Assembly (NCBI RefSeq): GCF_045788535.1
Contig: NZ_CP074074.1
Coordinates: forward strand, 868,001-932,000
DNA length: 64,000 nt
Direction of reading: 5' to 3'
Source of the DNA: Allotamlana fucoidanivorans
GTDB taxonomy: Bacteria > Bacteroidota > Bacteroidia > Flavobacteriales > Flavobacteriaceae
Made by a program: the position numbers and the translations under genes
Shown: positions 14,850-23,979 of the stretch, piece after piece
How positions within the stretch are numbered: the first letter of the stretch is position 1
Layout: each line of letters begins with the position of its first letter
The notes under the pieces: model-generated
What the model was told of the DNA's origin: nothing
What the model saw: only the letters and a program-made list of their open reading frames with translations
The model's database searches: none

Positions 14850-16823
14850 TTAATTCGCCTTTTCTTTCTGCTTTTGTATTGTATTTGAAATTTGTAAATC
14901 ATCATCTATTTTCAACAAAGTCAAAACAACCAATTTCAGATATGTGAAATATGCATATTCGTGTTTTTCGATTTCTTCTGGATTAGCTTGCGTTCCGTGC
15001 AAGTAACGGTTTCGTAAATCCAATCCATTCGTGAACTCGCTTTTGTTTAGAAAAAAATTGAAGTATGACTGCTCTGGTTTAGAAAATAATGAACTCTCAA
15101 AGAGAACAATATTTTCCTTTTGCATTTGTAAAGCTTCTCTTTGAAACTCTATAGGATAACGATAAAAAGACGAAAACTCATTGTCGTACAGGTCTTTAAA
15201 TATGAATAGACGTGCTGGATTTGTTACTTGAATAAAGCCGTCGTCATCAATTACGATGAAATTTCTTTCAATTAAGTAATTTAACTGTAATTTTTGATGT
15301 TCTTGATAATTGCTGAAATTAACTTTTGCATTTACAAGTAAGTCAAAGAATGTATGGTACTTATCTTCCTTAAATGGTTCGACATAAGCAAGAAGTGTTT
15401 GGTCAGAAAAAAATAGATTTGAACATCCAACCATTTCTTTATTATCATTATTGAAATAGACGTATTTATTTTGGACAAGACTTGGAATACTCTTAATTGT
15501 GGTTGGTGAGGATGATATTTGTAAAAGTTCAAAATCTATCTCTCCATCTTCAACATAAAGTTTAAATTGTTTTAAAATTGACTCAAATTCAGGTGCAAAC
15601 AATCTTACTTTTTCAAAAAATGTATTTGTTGGTTTAGGAGTGGCAAAACGAGCATTGTCCGCAAATCCGTATAGTTCTTGAAATACCTCTGTATAAACAA
15701 AATGTAAAATATTTTCTAATGAAGTGTTTAATTCAGTAATAATTTTGTTGTAGCCATAAATTTGGCCACGAGATGTCATTTCTGATAAAGAAAATCCCGT
15801 ACCGATTTTGTATTCATTTTTAGAATGAACACCCATAATTTTTTCAAATAAACCTAACTGACTTTTTTTGCTAACAAGATTTATTCTGTTTTGATTATCA
15901 ATAAATTCAAAGAGCAATTTAAAATTTTGATATAGTTGGTAAGGGTGATTGTTTTTCTTTATAAATTCTGAACTGTAAGCATAATGAGTCACAAGATTTT
16001 CGTCTATATGAACATCTTTTATTTTATCTACATTTTCTGAAAAGCCAACAGAGACACCAAAACTCATTCCTCCTTTGTCGGCAAAGAACTTTTCCGTTTC
16101 ACTTTTGCGCAATCGTTTTGCTTTTAGTCTTGTTTTATCTGAAATTCTGAAATCATTTCTGTTTCTTGCATTTTCAATTAAGCCAATGTAGTTCAGATTT
16201 GTATCTACTGAATCTAAATATTTTGATATTATACTTTCTTTGTCAGAAATGGTCAGACTTTTAGGAATATACTTTTGGTTTCTCTTTAACTCCACTTCTG
16301 TCTCATAAACTGAGAGCAAAATTTCAGCAGATCCAGGATAATCTAATAAAAAGTTTTTGATTTCTATATTGTAATGAGTTACTAAAACTTTATGAGTTAA
16401 AATCTCATGTATTAAATGATGATCAATTTCTAGAATTTTGCTAAACTTTGATTTTGAAATTTGTTTATAAAGTGAGTGATTACATACTATTTCCCAAAAT
16501 GATTGAATATAATCGAATAAAGTCTGCTCGTATATTTTGATGACATTTTTGTCATTTATATTTGCAAAATAGTTCCCAACTTTTTGGCCATATTTTTTGG
16601 CTTTTTGTTTAAACTCTTCAATTTCTTCTTGTGTCCAACTTTTTAAATATATTTCGTTGTCAAGATATTTCTTTATGCTGTAAAGCTCTATAACCTCATT
16701 GATGTCAGTGTAGTTTGATTTAATTTCAGTTCTCAAAATTTTTTCTCCTTTTGAGAGTTGATGTAGGCCTGCCAAATCTTCTACAGAATAAAAATAAACT
16801 CTATTTAAGTCGTGCTGATGCAT
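14850..16823 (-). CDS. Large protein of unknown function with HEPN-like C-terminal motif (candidate defence)
   Basis: This 657-residue soluble protein belongs to no family I recognise. It is mostly helical with many Lys/Glu/Asn. Near residue 605 it has GLDLRNRYLHGT, which fits the RN-x3-H motif of HEPN RNases, in a helix followed by another long helix ('YAYFTYLKLVVLTLLKI') as in Abi/DUF4209-type HEPN tails. A toxin-like RNase role is an inference. It lies 144 bp downstream of the AlbA_2 gene on the same strand, and both are preceded by the same 19-base sequence. Confidence 0.7.
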   Translation of the reverse strand: MHQHDLNRVYFYSVEDLAGLHQLSKGEKILRTEIKSNYTDINEVIELYSIKKYLDNEIYLKSWTQEEIEEFKQKAKKYGQKVGNYFANINDKNVIKIYEQTLFDYIQSFWEIVCNHSLYKQISKSKFSKILEIDHHLIHEILTHKVLVTHYNIEIKNFLLDYPGSAEILLSVYETEVELKRNQKYIPKSLTISDKESIISKYLDSVDTNLNYIGLIENARNRNDFRISDKTRLKAKRLRKSETEKFFADKGGMSFGVSVGFSENVDKIKDVHIDENLVTHYAYSSEFIKKNNHPYQLYQNFKLLFEFIDNQNRINLVSKKSQLGLFEKIMGVHSKNEYKIGTGFSLSEMTSRGQIYGYNKIITELNTSLENILHFVYTEVFQELYGFADNARFATPKPTNTFFEKVRLFAPEFESILKQFKLYVEDGEIDFELLQISSSPTTIKSIPSLVQNKYVYFNNDNKEMVGCSNLFFSDQTLLAYVEPFKEDKYHTFFDLLVNAKVNFSNYQEHQKLQLNYLIERNFIVIDDDGFIQVTNPARLFIFKDLYDNEFSSFYRYPIEFQREALQMQKENIVLFESSLFSKPEQSYFNFFLNKSEFTNGLDLRNRYLHGTQANPEEIEKHEYAYFTYLKLVVLTLLKIDDDLQISNTIQKQKEKAN

Positions 16824-16857
16824 ATTTCAAGTGGAAGTTTTTTTGTGTGATAACTAT

Positions 16858-16876
16858 CGGCTTTAGTTAAGACTAG
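16858..16876 (-). promoter_or_regulatory. Shared 19-base upstream element, copy 1
   Basis: On the plus strand it reads CGGCTTTAGTTAAGACTAG, and it recurs at 18012-18030 with one change. Each copy lies 13-35 bases upstream of a minus-strand start (16823 and 17999). A common leader or operator is the simplest reading. Confidence 0.45.
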
Positions 16877-16967
16877 TTAGCCGAAAAATCCAGCCGTTTG
16901 ATATATACTTTTATTTTGGTGTGGCACAAAACCACGATAAATTATGGCCATCTTTGTTACAGTGCTT

Positions 16968-17999
16968 TTATCGTTTTAGTATATGCTCTAATAGATTTTC
17001 TCTTGTTGTCCCAAGTTCTTTTTGCCTTTCAGCTGATAATATGTTTTCTCTTTTGCTCTCAAATAAACCAACAGGATTATTAGCTGCTATTGGACCACTA
17101 AAATCTAACTTGTAATCTGAGATTTTTAATGGTGATTGTTTTCCTCCAAATGTGAGAATCAAAGTCATTTTATTATTGTAGTTGTCTGCTAAATCCTCCA
17201 TATTAAATACAAGTCTTTGAGTGTTTATGTCGGGTGCACCAAAATGCAGAATATCATTCAAATCTTTATGAACATACATATGTCCTTTCATCGTGTAGTA
17301 TTTTGCAAGTTGAGGATTTCGACTGCCTGCAAAGATTGCTGGTCCACACATTAGCCTATAAGTCAGATTATATTCATTTTGAAGTTCTGAAAAATTAATC
17401 ATTAGAATTGATATATCAAGATATGCTTCTCCTGTTGGTAGATGCCCAAATCTATCAAGATTGATGTAACCTTCAATATTTGGATAAGATATTTTTTTAA
17501 ATAATGCTTCGACTAGATAATGCGGAGCTGGTTTTGTTTGTCCGTCAAGTCGAGCCCAATATGTATTTTTAAATTGGTGCGGACTATAGTTGCTGATTTG
17601 AGTTTCAAAAACATATAAATATTTACCCTCTTGTTCAATAATATTAACGTTGATATTTATAGGTAGAGGAGTTATTGAATCCGATACCTTACTAATTAGA
17701 GAATCTTTTTCTTTAAGTTCAGTAACAAGGGAAAGCTCTCCTTGAAAAACAACTTTTTCTTCTACTTTTTGTCCTAGTGGAGCTCCCCAAATCAATATTC
17801 CGCCATTCGAATTTAGAAATGCGCAAATTCCTCTAATTACACCTACTAGATTTTTGCTGAAATCACCAAAATCAGGATGAAAAGCTTTGAATTCAATTTT
17901 ATCTGATTCTTCTTTCTCCTCTTTAAAGAAATTTAAAATATCCTCATATGTAATGTCATTTAAATCTTTTCCGAAATATTGTTGTGAATAATTGGTCAT
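16968..17999 (-). CDS. Schlafen AlbA_2-domain protein (candidate defence component)
   Basis: This 343-residue protein has an N-terminal AlbA_2 domain (about residues 30-115): 'ESDKIEFKAFH', then a helix 'NLVGVIRGICAFLNSNGGILIWGA', and 'YWARLDGQTKPAPHY' near 165. AlbA_2 domains bind nucleic acids and are common in transcriptional regulators and in anti-phage loci. The rest has no recognised domain. It sits upstream of the HEPN-like gene with the same leader element, which suggests a two-gene module. ATG start. Confidence 0.8.
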   Translation of the reverse strand: MTNYSQQYFGKDLNDITYEDILNFFKEEKEESDKIEFKAFHPDFGDFSKNLVGVIRGICAFLNSNGGILIWGAPLGQKVEEKVVFQGELSLVTELKEKDSLISKVSDSITPLPININVNIIEQEGKYLYVFETQISNYSPHQFKNTYWARLDGQTKPAPHYLVEALFKKISYPNIEGYINLDRFGHLPTGEAYLDISILMINFSELQNEYNLTYRLMCGPAIFAGSRNPQLAKYYTMKGHMYVHKDLNDILHFGAPDINTQRLVFNMEDLADNYNNKMTLILTFGGKQSPLKISDYKLDFSGPIAANNPVGLFESKRENILSAERQKELGTTRENLLEHILKR

Positions 18000-18535
18000 A
18001 GTGTCCAGTAACGGCTTTAGTTAAGATTAGGGTACAGTAAAACCCAAAGAATTCTTCGGATAGTAGACCAAATATAGTAAAGAAAGAGGAATTTTCTGCC
18101 GAAAACTCCGAAGCAATTAATTTTAAAAGTTGTTCCTAATTCATGAATATTTCTGAGGCTGAAATTACAAGTTGGATGTTTATTTTAACTAAAAAATCCG
18201 CTAGGACAAGAAACAGCAATCTTAAAAAGTGTTCTGCATTACCTAACGGACAAAACAAAAATACATAAAACCACCTAAATCACACAATATACATGTGTGT
18301 TTTAATTAAGAATAAATCCCTATTGAATCAGGAGTTTCAATAATATTATATAAAACACCAAACACAACACAATATGTGCAAGTTTGTATTGAGAGCTCGT
18401 AGAACTTTTTGAATTAATTATGGCCTTTTAAGTCACTGAAGTAGTACTAAATTATTTCACGTGTTACCACATAAGCCATGAATAAAACCCAAAACTTTGC
18501 TACCCACCACAAATCACATAACCTATGTGAAATTT
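18000..18535. repeat. Gene-free stretch with degenerate CAC-rich repeats
   Basis: No gene seen. It holds the second 19-base leader copy (18012-18030), a TGCCGAAAA copy (18097) and ACCACCTAAATCACAC-like strings. TTAAGAATAAATCCCTATT (18306 onward) resembles the inverse of the AGGATTTATTCTTTAA block of the 12.9-13.4 kb repeats. The repeat family therefore recurs here, decayed and inverted. Confidence 0.55.
18012..18030 (-). promoter_or_regulatory. Shared 19-base upstream element, copy 2
   Basis: CGGCTTTAGTTAAGATTAG on the plus strand, 13 bases upstream of the AlbA_2 gene start. It is the partner of 16858-16876. Confidence 0.45.
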
Positions 18536-19450
18536 TCATTCTTTAAAATATCCTGTAATTTCTTTAATCGTTTTTATGTATGCAACGGCTGCAACTAATT
18601 CATCATCTAAGTCATCATCTGTACATTGCGGATAAATTTCAGTGGTTGGGTAATCGTTTTTCACTTCAGCAATAAATTCATTAGAGGTCATGCGCAGCGG
18701 GCGAACCTGTTTGGGTTCTGCATATCCATACTCTCTATAATTCCACCAAACCACATCAAAATCTAATGAATACAAAATTGTGCTATTCGCGTTTAATATA
18801 ATGCTATATCTGTAATCCATATTTTCAAACCACATTTCTTCTGTGTTTTTAATATTCCATAGATACAGTTGTGACAAATCTTTGAGCCCATCTAACCTAC
18901 ATTCATTAAACACCAAATCTATCAATGACACATCTTGACACCATCTTTCTTTTTTACCTTCATAAATGGCAACATGGTCAAACAAACTATTTCTAAAAAT
19001 GGCCTCTTTTATAAATGGCACATAAAAACTGACTCTAATTAAATGACTGTTTTCAATTCTTAAATTGGCTAAGTTACAGCGGTCAATTTGGCCATAATCT
19101 ATTTTTGTTTTTTGAATAACAACATTAGCTGCTTCACAATTTGTGGCATTTAAGTCTGAAATAATAGAATTTTTAATTTTACAACGCGAAATATCACAGC
19201 TTTCAAATCTTAAAGTAGCCGTACAATTTTTAAACGCGTTATTTACCATCTTGCAGTTTTCAAAAGACAGTTCATTAAAGCTGGCACGTTCCCAGTTCAC
19301 ATTATTAATGTCCTCGCCTACAACATGCAACTTAGAAAGGTCTACACCAATAGCTATGGCTTCTACTAAAACTGACCTGTAATTGGGAAACATTTCTGAT
19401 GTTGGCAATTTATAAATTATCTTCCCTTCTTTTGATACTAATTGAATCAT
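18536..19450 (-). CDS. Pentapeptide-repeat-like protein
   Basis: This 304-residue protein has, from about residue 40 to 160, successive five-residue steps with a Leu/Phe/Ile centre and small or polar partners ('ASFNELSFENCKMVNN', 'CDISRCKIKNSIISDLN', 'CNLANLRIENSHLIRV'). This is the pattern of a right-handed quadrilateral beta helix. The C-terminal third is acidic and helical ('DDDLDDELVAAVAYIKTI'). Pentapeptide proteins can mimic DNA or act as scaffolds; the role here is unknown. It is flanked on both sides by CAC-rich repeats, as if carried as a unit. Confidence 0.72.
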   Translation of the reverse strand: MIQLVSKEGKIIYKLPTSEMFPNYRSVLVEAIAIGVDLSKLHVVGEDINNVNWERASFNELSFENCKMVNNAFKNCTATLRFESCDISRCKIKNSIISDLNATNCEAANVVIQKTKIDYGQIDRCNLANLRIENSHLIRVSFYVPFIKEAIFRNSLFDHVAIYEGKKERWCQDVSLIDLVFNECRLDGLKDLSQLYLWNIKNTEEMWFENMDYRYSIILNANSTILYSLDFDVVWWNYREYGYAEPKQVRPLRMTSNEFIAEVKNDYPTTEIYPQCTDDDLDDELVAAVAYIKTIKEITGYFKE

Positions 19451-19747
19451 AAAACTTTATTGAAACCTTTTTCACCACGCATAAATCACCTAAACACCAC
19501 ACAAAACCACTTATATACTACACAACAAAACACAACAATATGCACATGAATACCACTTAAAACCACTTAAATACCACTCATGCTTAAACATGAAAAACAC
19601 TTAACTACAACTCAAACCACTTGGTAAAACTACTCAAAGCACTTACAATTTTGGTATATTTATTTTTTGGAACCACTTAAACACCTCTTAAACACCTCTT
19701 AAACCATTCAACTACTACTTAACTTCACTTTCGTTTCACACGTGCCG
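19451..19747. repeat. Degenerate ACCACTTAAA repeats
   Basis: Many irregular copies of ACCACTTAAA, ACCACACAAAACCAC and CACCTCTTAAA fill the space between the pentapeptide-like gene and the next small ORF. The motif ACTTAAAACCAC is the inverse of GTGGTTTTAAGT in the 12.9-13.4 kb tandem units. No open frame. Confidence 0.65.
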
Positions 19748-19975
19748 TTAAACCGTCTTAAAACCTACATCGTTAACCGTGTATTCATCTTGAATGCCTT
19801 GTTCAATGATATAAAGCTGTTTACCCAGTAATTCGGCTTCCTCTAATAGTGGAAATAAATCATCGCCCAAATGCACCATTAAAGTTTCTAACAGTTGAGC
19901 GTAAACATCGTGTGCATTACCCAAAAAATCACGCTTCCTAGTGTGCTTAAAAAACAGCTGTTCTCCTGTATTCAT
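19748..19975 (-). CDS. Small hypothetical protein beside hsdM
   Basis: This 75-residue acidic, helical protein has the core 'GNAHDVYAQLLETLMVHLGDDLFPLLEEAELLGKQLY' and no membrane segment. It is divergent from hsdM with 97 bp between starts, so a role with the restriction locus (regulator or small inhibitor) is possible but not shown. No family recognised. ATG start. Confidence 0.55.
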   Translation of the reverse strand: MNTGEQLFFKHTRKRDFLGNAHDVYAQLLETLMVHLGDDLFPLLEEAELLGKQLYIIEQGIQDEYTVNDVGFKTV

Positions 19976-20072
19976 TTATTAACATTTTTTATCAAAACTT
20001 GAAGTCCAAAAACGCCCTGTTTTCAGTTAAGATTGATATTTTTATGCAATACTTATCAATTGTACGAAATTC

Positions 20073-21650
20073 ATGTCAGAAAATCAAAAAAAACAATTAG
20101 AACAACAACTCTGGAATATCGCCAATACCCTTAGAGGGAAAATGGATGCCGATGAATTTAGAGACTACATACTAGGATTTATCTTTTACAAGTACCTAGC
20201 AGAAAAAATGGAAATCTTTGCCGATGATATTCTAAAACCAGACGGAATCACATACACATCCATAGACGAAACTACAGAAGAAGGACAAGAATACCTAGAA
20301 GCCATACAAGAAGAAGCCATAGAAACACTAGGGTACTTCTTAAAACCAAGTGAGCTATTCGGTCAAATAGCACAAAAGGGAAACAGCGACACCGAAGGAC
20401 TATCCAACTTCATTATAGAGGACCTACAAAAAATCCTAATCAACATCCAAAACAGCACAATGGGTACAGAGTCCGAAGAAGACTTCGACAACCTATTTGA
20501 AGATATGGACTTAAACAGTACCAAGTTAGGAAAGACACCCGAAGCGCGTAACGAAATTATTGCAAGGGTATTAGCACATTTAGACAAGATAGATTTCAAA
20601 TTAGAAAACGCAGAGATAGATGTACTAGGTGATGCTTACGAATACCTAATCGGTCAATTCGCATCAGGTGCAGGTAAAAAAGCTGGAGAATTTTATACCC
20701 CTCAAGAGGTCAGTATCATTTTGGCAAAGATTGTAACTACAGGCAAAACCAAACTAAAATCCGTATACGACCCAACCTGTGGTTCGGGTTCGTTATTACT
20801 ACGTGTGGCCAAAGAAGTAGACGAAATCAACGACTTTTATGGGCAAGAGCTAAACCGTACGACTTACAACCTAGCGCGTATGAATATGATATTACACGAT
20901 GTACACTATCGTAAGTTCGATATCAAACAAGAAGACACCCTAGAAAGACCGCAACACATAGACCACCGTTTCGAAGCCATAGTAGCAAATCCACCATTCT
21001 CAGCTAAGTGGAGTGCCAACCCACTTTTCACATCAGACGATCGTTTCAGCCAGTATGGTAAACTAGCGCCGAAGTCCAAAGCAGATTTTGCCTTTGTACA
21101 ACACATGGTGCATCACCTAGCAGAAAACGGTACTATGGCAATAGTATTACCACACGGAGTATTATTCCGTGGTGCAGCAGAAGGACACATTCGTCAGTAT
21201 CTTATTGAAGACCGCAACTATTTAGATGCAGTTATCGGCTTACCGGCAAACATCTTCTACGGTACTAGTATTCCAACCTGTATTTTGGTATTCAAAAAAT
21301 GTAGAGAAAACCCAGACGATATCCTATTTATAGATGCCAGTGGTGAGGACAACTACGAAAAAGTAAAAACACAAAACATTCTTAGAGAAAACCACATTGC
21401 TAAGATTGTAGAAACCTACCAAAACCGTACTACTATTGATAAGTTCAGTTACGTAGCGTCTATGGACGAAATCAAAGAAAACGACTACAACCTAAATATC
21501 CCACGTTATGTAGACACTTTTGAAGAGGAAGAACCAATAGACATTCAAGCAGTCGCACAGACCTTAAAAGACCTAGATACAGAGATTGCAGATACAGACA
21601 ATACCATTGCCGACTTCTGTAAACAATTGAACATTCAAACACCTTTTTAA
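20073..21650 (+). CDS. hsdM: Type I restriction-modification system, methyltransferase subunit HsdM
   Basis: This N6-adenine methyltransferase subunit marks the host's own recognition sites and, with HsdS and HsdR, forms the restriction complex. The 525 residues show an HsdM N-terminal helical domain ('LEQQLWNIANTLRGKMDADEF'), GEFYTPQEV near 205, the SAM-binding DPTCGSGSLL near 232 and the catalytic NPPF near 305. Length is normal. The stop is one base before the hsdS start, so the pair is co-translated. The gene is richer in GC than the cassette array. Confidence 0.96.
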   Translation: MSENQKKQLEQQLWNIANTLRGKMDADEFRDYILGFIFYKYLAEKMEIFADDILKPDGITYTSIDETTEEGQEYLEAIQEEAIETLGYFLKPSELFGQIAQKGNSDTEGLSNFIIEDLQKILINIQNSTMGTESEEDFDNLFEDMDLNSTKLGKTPEARNEIIARVLAHLDKIDFKLENAEIDVLGDAYEYLIGQFASGAGKKAGEFYTPQEVSIILAKIVTTGKTKLKSVYDPTCGSGSLLLRVAKEVDEINDFYGQELNRTTYNLARMNMILHDVHYRKFDIKQEDTLERPQHIDHRFEAIVANPPFSAKWSANPLFTSDDRFSQYGKLAPKSKADFAFVQHMVHHLAENGTMAIVLPHGVLFRGAAEGHIRQYLIEDRNYLDAVIGLPANIFYGTSIPTCILVFKKCRENPDDILFIDASGEDNYEKVKTQNILRENHIAKIVETYQNRTTIDKFSYVASMDEIKENDYNLNIPRYVDTFEEEEPIDIQAVAQTLKDLDTEIADTDNTIADFCKQLNIQTPF

Positions 21651-21651
21651 T

Positions 21652-22833
21652 ATGGAAGCACAAAACACACCACAGCTAAGGTTTCCTGAGTTTGAGGGAG
21701 AATGGGAAGTAAAAAAGATTAATGATATAACTTCAAAAGTAGGTAGTGGTAAAACACCAAAAGGAGGTGTTGAGGTGTATCAAGATAATGGTATACCGTT
21801 TATAAGAAGCCAAAATGTAATTGGCAATTCATTGATTCTAGATAAAACTCATATCTCCCAAGAAATACATAACTCAATGAAAGGGAGTAAAGTTTTACCT
21901 AACGACATTCTACTTAACATAACTGGTGGCTCGATTGGTAGAAGTTGTGTTGTTCCATCTGATTTTTCTGAAGGTAATGTAAACCAACATGTATGTATTA
22001 TTCGCTTAAAAAGTAATAATAGTTATTTAATTCAATTATTACTTAGTTCCCATAATGGAAGTAAACAAATATTTCAAGGTATGGCAGGTGGTGGTAGAGA
22101 AGGAATAAATTTTCAAGCTATCAGAAATTTTAAATTTATTATTCCGAAGACCCTCCCAGAACAACAAAAAATAGCCAATTTCTTAAGTTCGGTAGACAAA
22201 AAGATTGACCTACTAACACAAAAAAAACAAGCCTTAGATCAATACAAAAAGGGAGTCATGCAAAAAATATTCTCCCAACAAATCAGATTCAAAGACGATA
22301 ACGGAAACCCTTTCCCAAACTGGGAAACTAAAAAGTTGGGAGAAGTTTGTCAGATTAAAAAAGGGGAACAATTAAATAAAGAGCTATTATCTGATAATGA
22401 AGAATATCCAGCAATAAATGGTGGTATTAATCCTTCTGGCTATACTTCCAAATATAATTGTAATGAAAATACTATAACAATAAGTGAAGGTGGAAATTCA
22501 TGTGGTTATATAAATTACATAACACAAAAATTTTGGTTAGGTGGTCATTGTTATTCTTTAAAAGAATTAAGCGGTTACATATATGACTTGTTTTTGTTTC
22601 AGTATTTAAAAGTTAATGAATTAAAAGTAATGTCTTTAAGAGTTGGTTCTGGTTTACCTAATATTCAGAAAAAAGATATTTATTCTTTTAAGATAGATAT
22701 CCCATGCCTAGAGGAACAACAAAAAATAGCCAACTTCTTATCAGCCATAGATAAAAAAATAGAGTCGGTAAACACCCAACTCCAAAACACACAAACCTTC
22801 AAAAAAGGCTTGTTACAACAAATGTTTGTGTAG
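21652..22833 (+). CDS. hsdS: Type I restriction-modification system, specificity subunit HsdS
   Basis: The 393-residue DNA-recognition subunit has two target-recognition domains (about residues 1-165 and 215-345), each closed by the conserved helix block EQQKIANFLS(S/A)xDKKI (near residues 172 and 352). The helices hold the TRDs apart and bind HsdM. The repeated helices are the usual place for domain exchange. Which DNA site it reads cannot be told from sequence alone. The gene is AT-richer than hsdM, typical of TRD turnover. Confidence 0.95.
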   Translation: MEAQNTPQLRFPEFEGEWEVKKINDITSKVGSGKTPKGGVEVYQDNGIPFIRSQNVIGNSLILDKTHISQEIHNSMKGSKVLPNDILLNITGGSIGRSCVVPSDFSEGNVNQHVCIIRLKSNNSYLIQLLLSSHNGSKQIFQGMAGGGREGINFQAIRNFKFIIPKTLPEQQKIANFLSSVDKKIDLLTQKKQALDQYKKGVMQKIFSQQIRFKDDNGNPFPNWETKKLGEVCQIKKGEQLNKELLSDNEEYPAINGGINPSGYTSKYNCNENTITISEGGNSCGYINYITQKFWLGGHCYSLKELSGYIYDLFLFQYLKVNELKVMSLRVGSGLPNIQKKDIYSFKIDIPCLEEQQKIANFLSAIDKKIESVNTQLQNTQTFKKGLLQQMFV

Positions 22834-22970
22834 TAGCGTATGTTAAGTTTTTTAATAAAAATGTTAATATCTATTGTAATTACCAACAAAAGTGATAATT
22901 TTGGGGTATCAAAACATGCATATGTGCGTGTTTACATAGCTTTAGAAAGTACATATACTAACAATAATAC

Positions 22971-23017
22971 ACCTTCCATGCCTCTTTACAATGCACACTC
23001 GGAAGGTTTTTTCTTTT
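22971..23017 (+). terminator. Possible hairpin terminator between hsdS and the Abi gene
   Basis: ACCTTCC (22971-22977) and GGAAGGT (23001-23007) pair with a 23-base loop and run into TTTTTTCTTTT. It would end the hsdMS transcript just before the next gene or act as an attenuator. Confidence 0.4.
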
Positions 23018-23023
23018 AAGACT

Positions 23024-23977
23024 ATGGCTATGACAAAAAAGAAATATACCAAACCACCAATATCTTTTCAGGATCAAATAATCAAACTTCAACAAAGAGG
23101 TTTAACAATCAATGATTACGATAAGGCTTTAACCTACCTGCAAAGCATCAGTTATTATAGGTTAAGTGCTTATTTTTTACCCTATCAAAAAGTTAAAGAT
23201 ACGTTCAATGCTGGTGTAAATTTTTCTCAAATCATCCATACATATATGTTTGATAAAGACCTTCGTCTTTTAACATTTGATTGTATAGAACGTTTGGAAG
23301 TTGCTATTAGAACGCAATTTACTTACCGTATGGCACTAACTTATAATGATGCACATTGGCAAGACAACCAAACGCATTTTGTAAATCCATACCGTAACAA
23401 AGTAGGTCGTTTGGTAGACCCATACACAGATTTACAGAACATTATTTCAAAAGCCAAAACAGCCCGCAAACCTGAAGTGTTTATAAAACATTATACAGAT
23501 ACTTACGAGTCTCCTGCCAACCCACCTGCCTGGATGTGTTTTGAGTTATTAACTATGGGAGAGTTGTCTCATTTTTATCGTGGCTTAAAGCAGGTTGAAG
23601 ACAAAAAGCGTATTGCCAGTTATTTTGGTGTGCATTATAGAGTATTTACTTCTTGGTTGCATAGTTTAACCTATGTTAGAAACTTATGTGCACATCATTC
23701 TAGACTTTGGAATAGAGATTTAGCCATTGAACCTATGAGGTTATTAAAACCCAAAGGCGATTGGATAGGCAAAGGTTTTGAAAATAACAAACGTGTGTTT
23801 TATTTTTTATCGGTAATAAAATACATGCTTAATAGGGCAAACCCCAATAATAACCTATCAAATAATTTAGAAGATTTATTTAATAAATATCCTACTGTAC
23901 CTGTACAGTATTTAGGAATTCCCTCAGACTATCAGGGTAATATACTATCTTGGAGAAACGAACCGCTTTGGAATTAA
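23024..23977 (+). CDS. Abi_2-family (AbiD/AbiF-like) abortive infection protein embedded in the hsd locus
   Basis: Read from the ATG at 23024 it is 317 residues; an upstream ATG at 22991 lies inside the hairpin. It matches Abi_2 proteins: 'FQDQIIKLQQRGLTINDYDKALTYLQ' and 'ISYYRLSAYFLPY' at the N-terminus, and the HEPN-type motif RNLCAHHSRLWNR near residue 218. Such proteins act by killing or arresting phage-infected cells, probably through RNA cleavage. It sits between hsdS and hsdR, only 2 bases from the hsdR start, so it is part of the restriction operon and may be a back-up when restriction fails. Confidence 0.88.
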   Translation: MAMTKKKYTKPPISFQDQIIKLQQRGLTINDYDKALTYLQSISYYRLSAYFLPYQKVKDTFNAGVNFSQIIHTYMFDKDLRLLTFDCIERLEVAIRTQFTYRMALTYNDAHWQDNQTHFVNPYRNKVGRLVDPYTDLQNIISKAKTARKPEVFIKHYTDTYESPANPPAWMCFELLTMGELSHFYRGLKQVEDKKRIASYFGVHYRVFTSWLHSLTYVRNLCAHHSRLWNRDLAIEPMRLLKPKGDWIGKGFENNKRVFYFLSVIKYMLNRANPNNNLSNNLEDLFNKYPTVPVQYLGIPSDYQGNILSWRNEPLWN

Positions 23978-23979
23978 TT

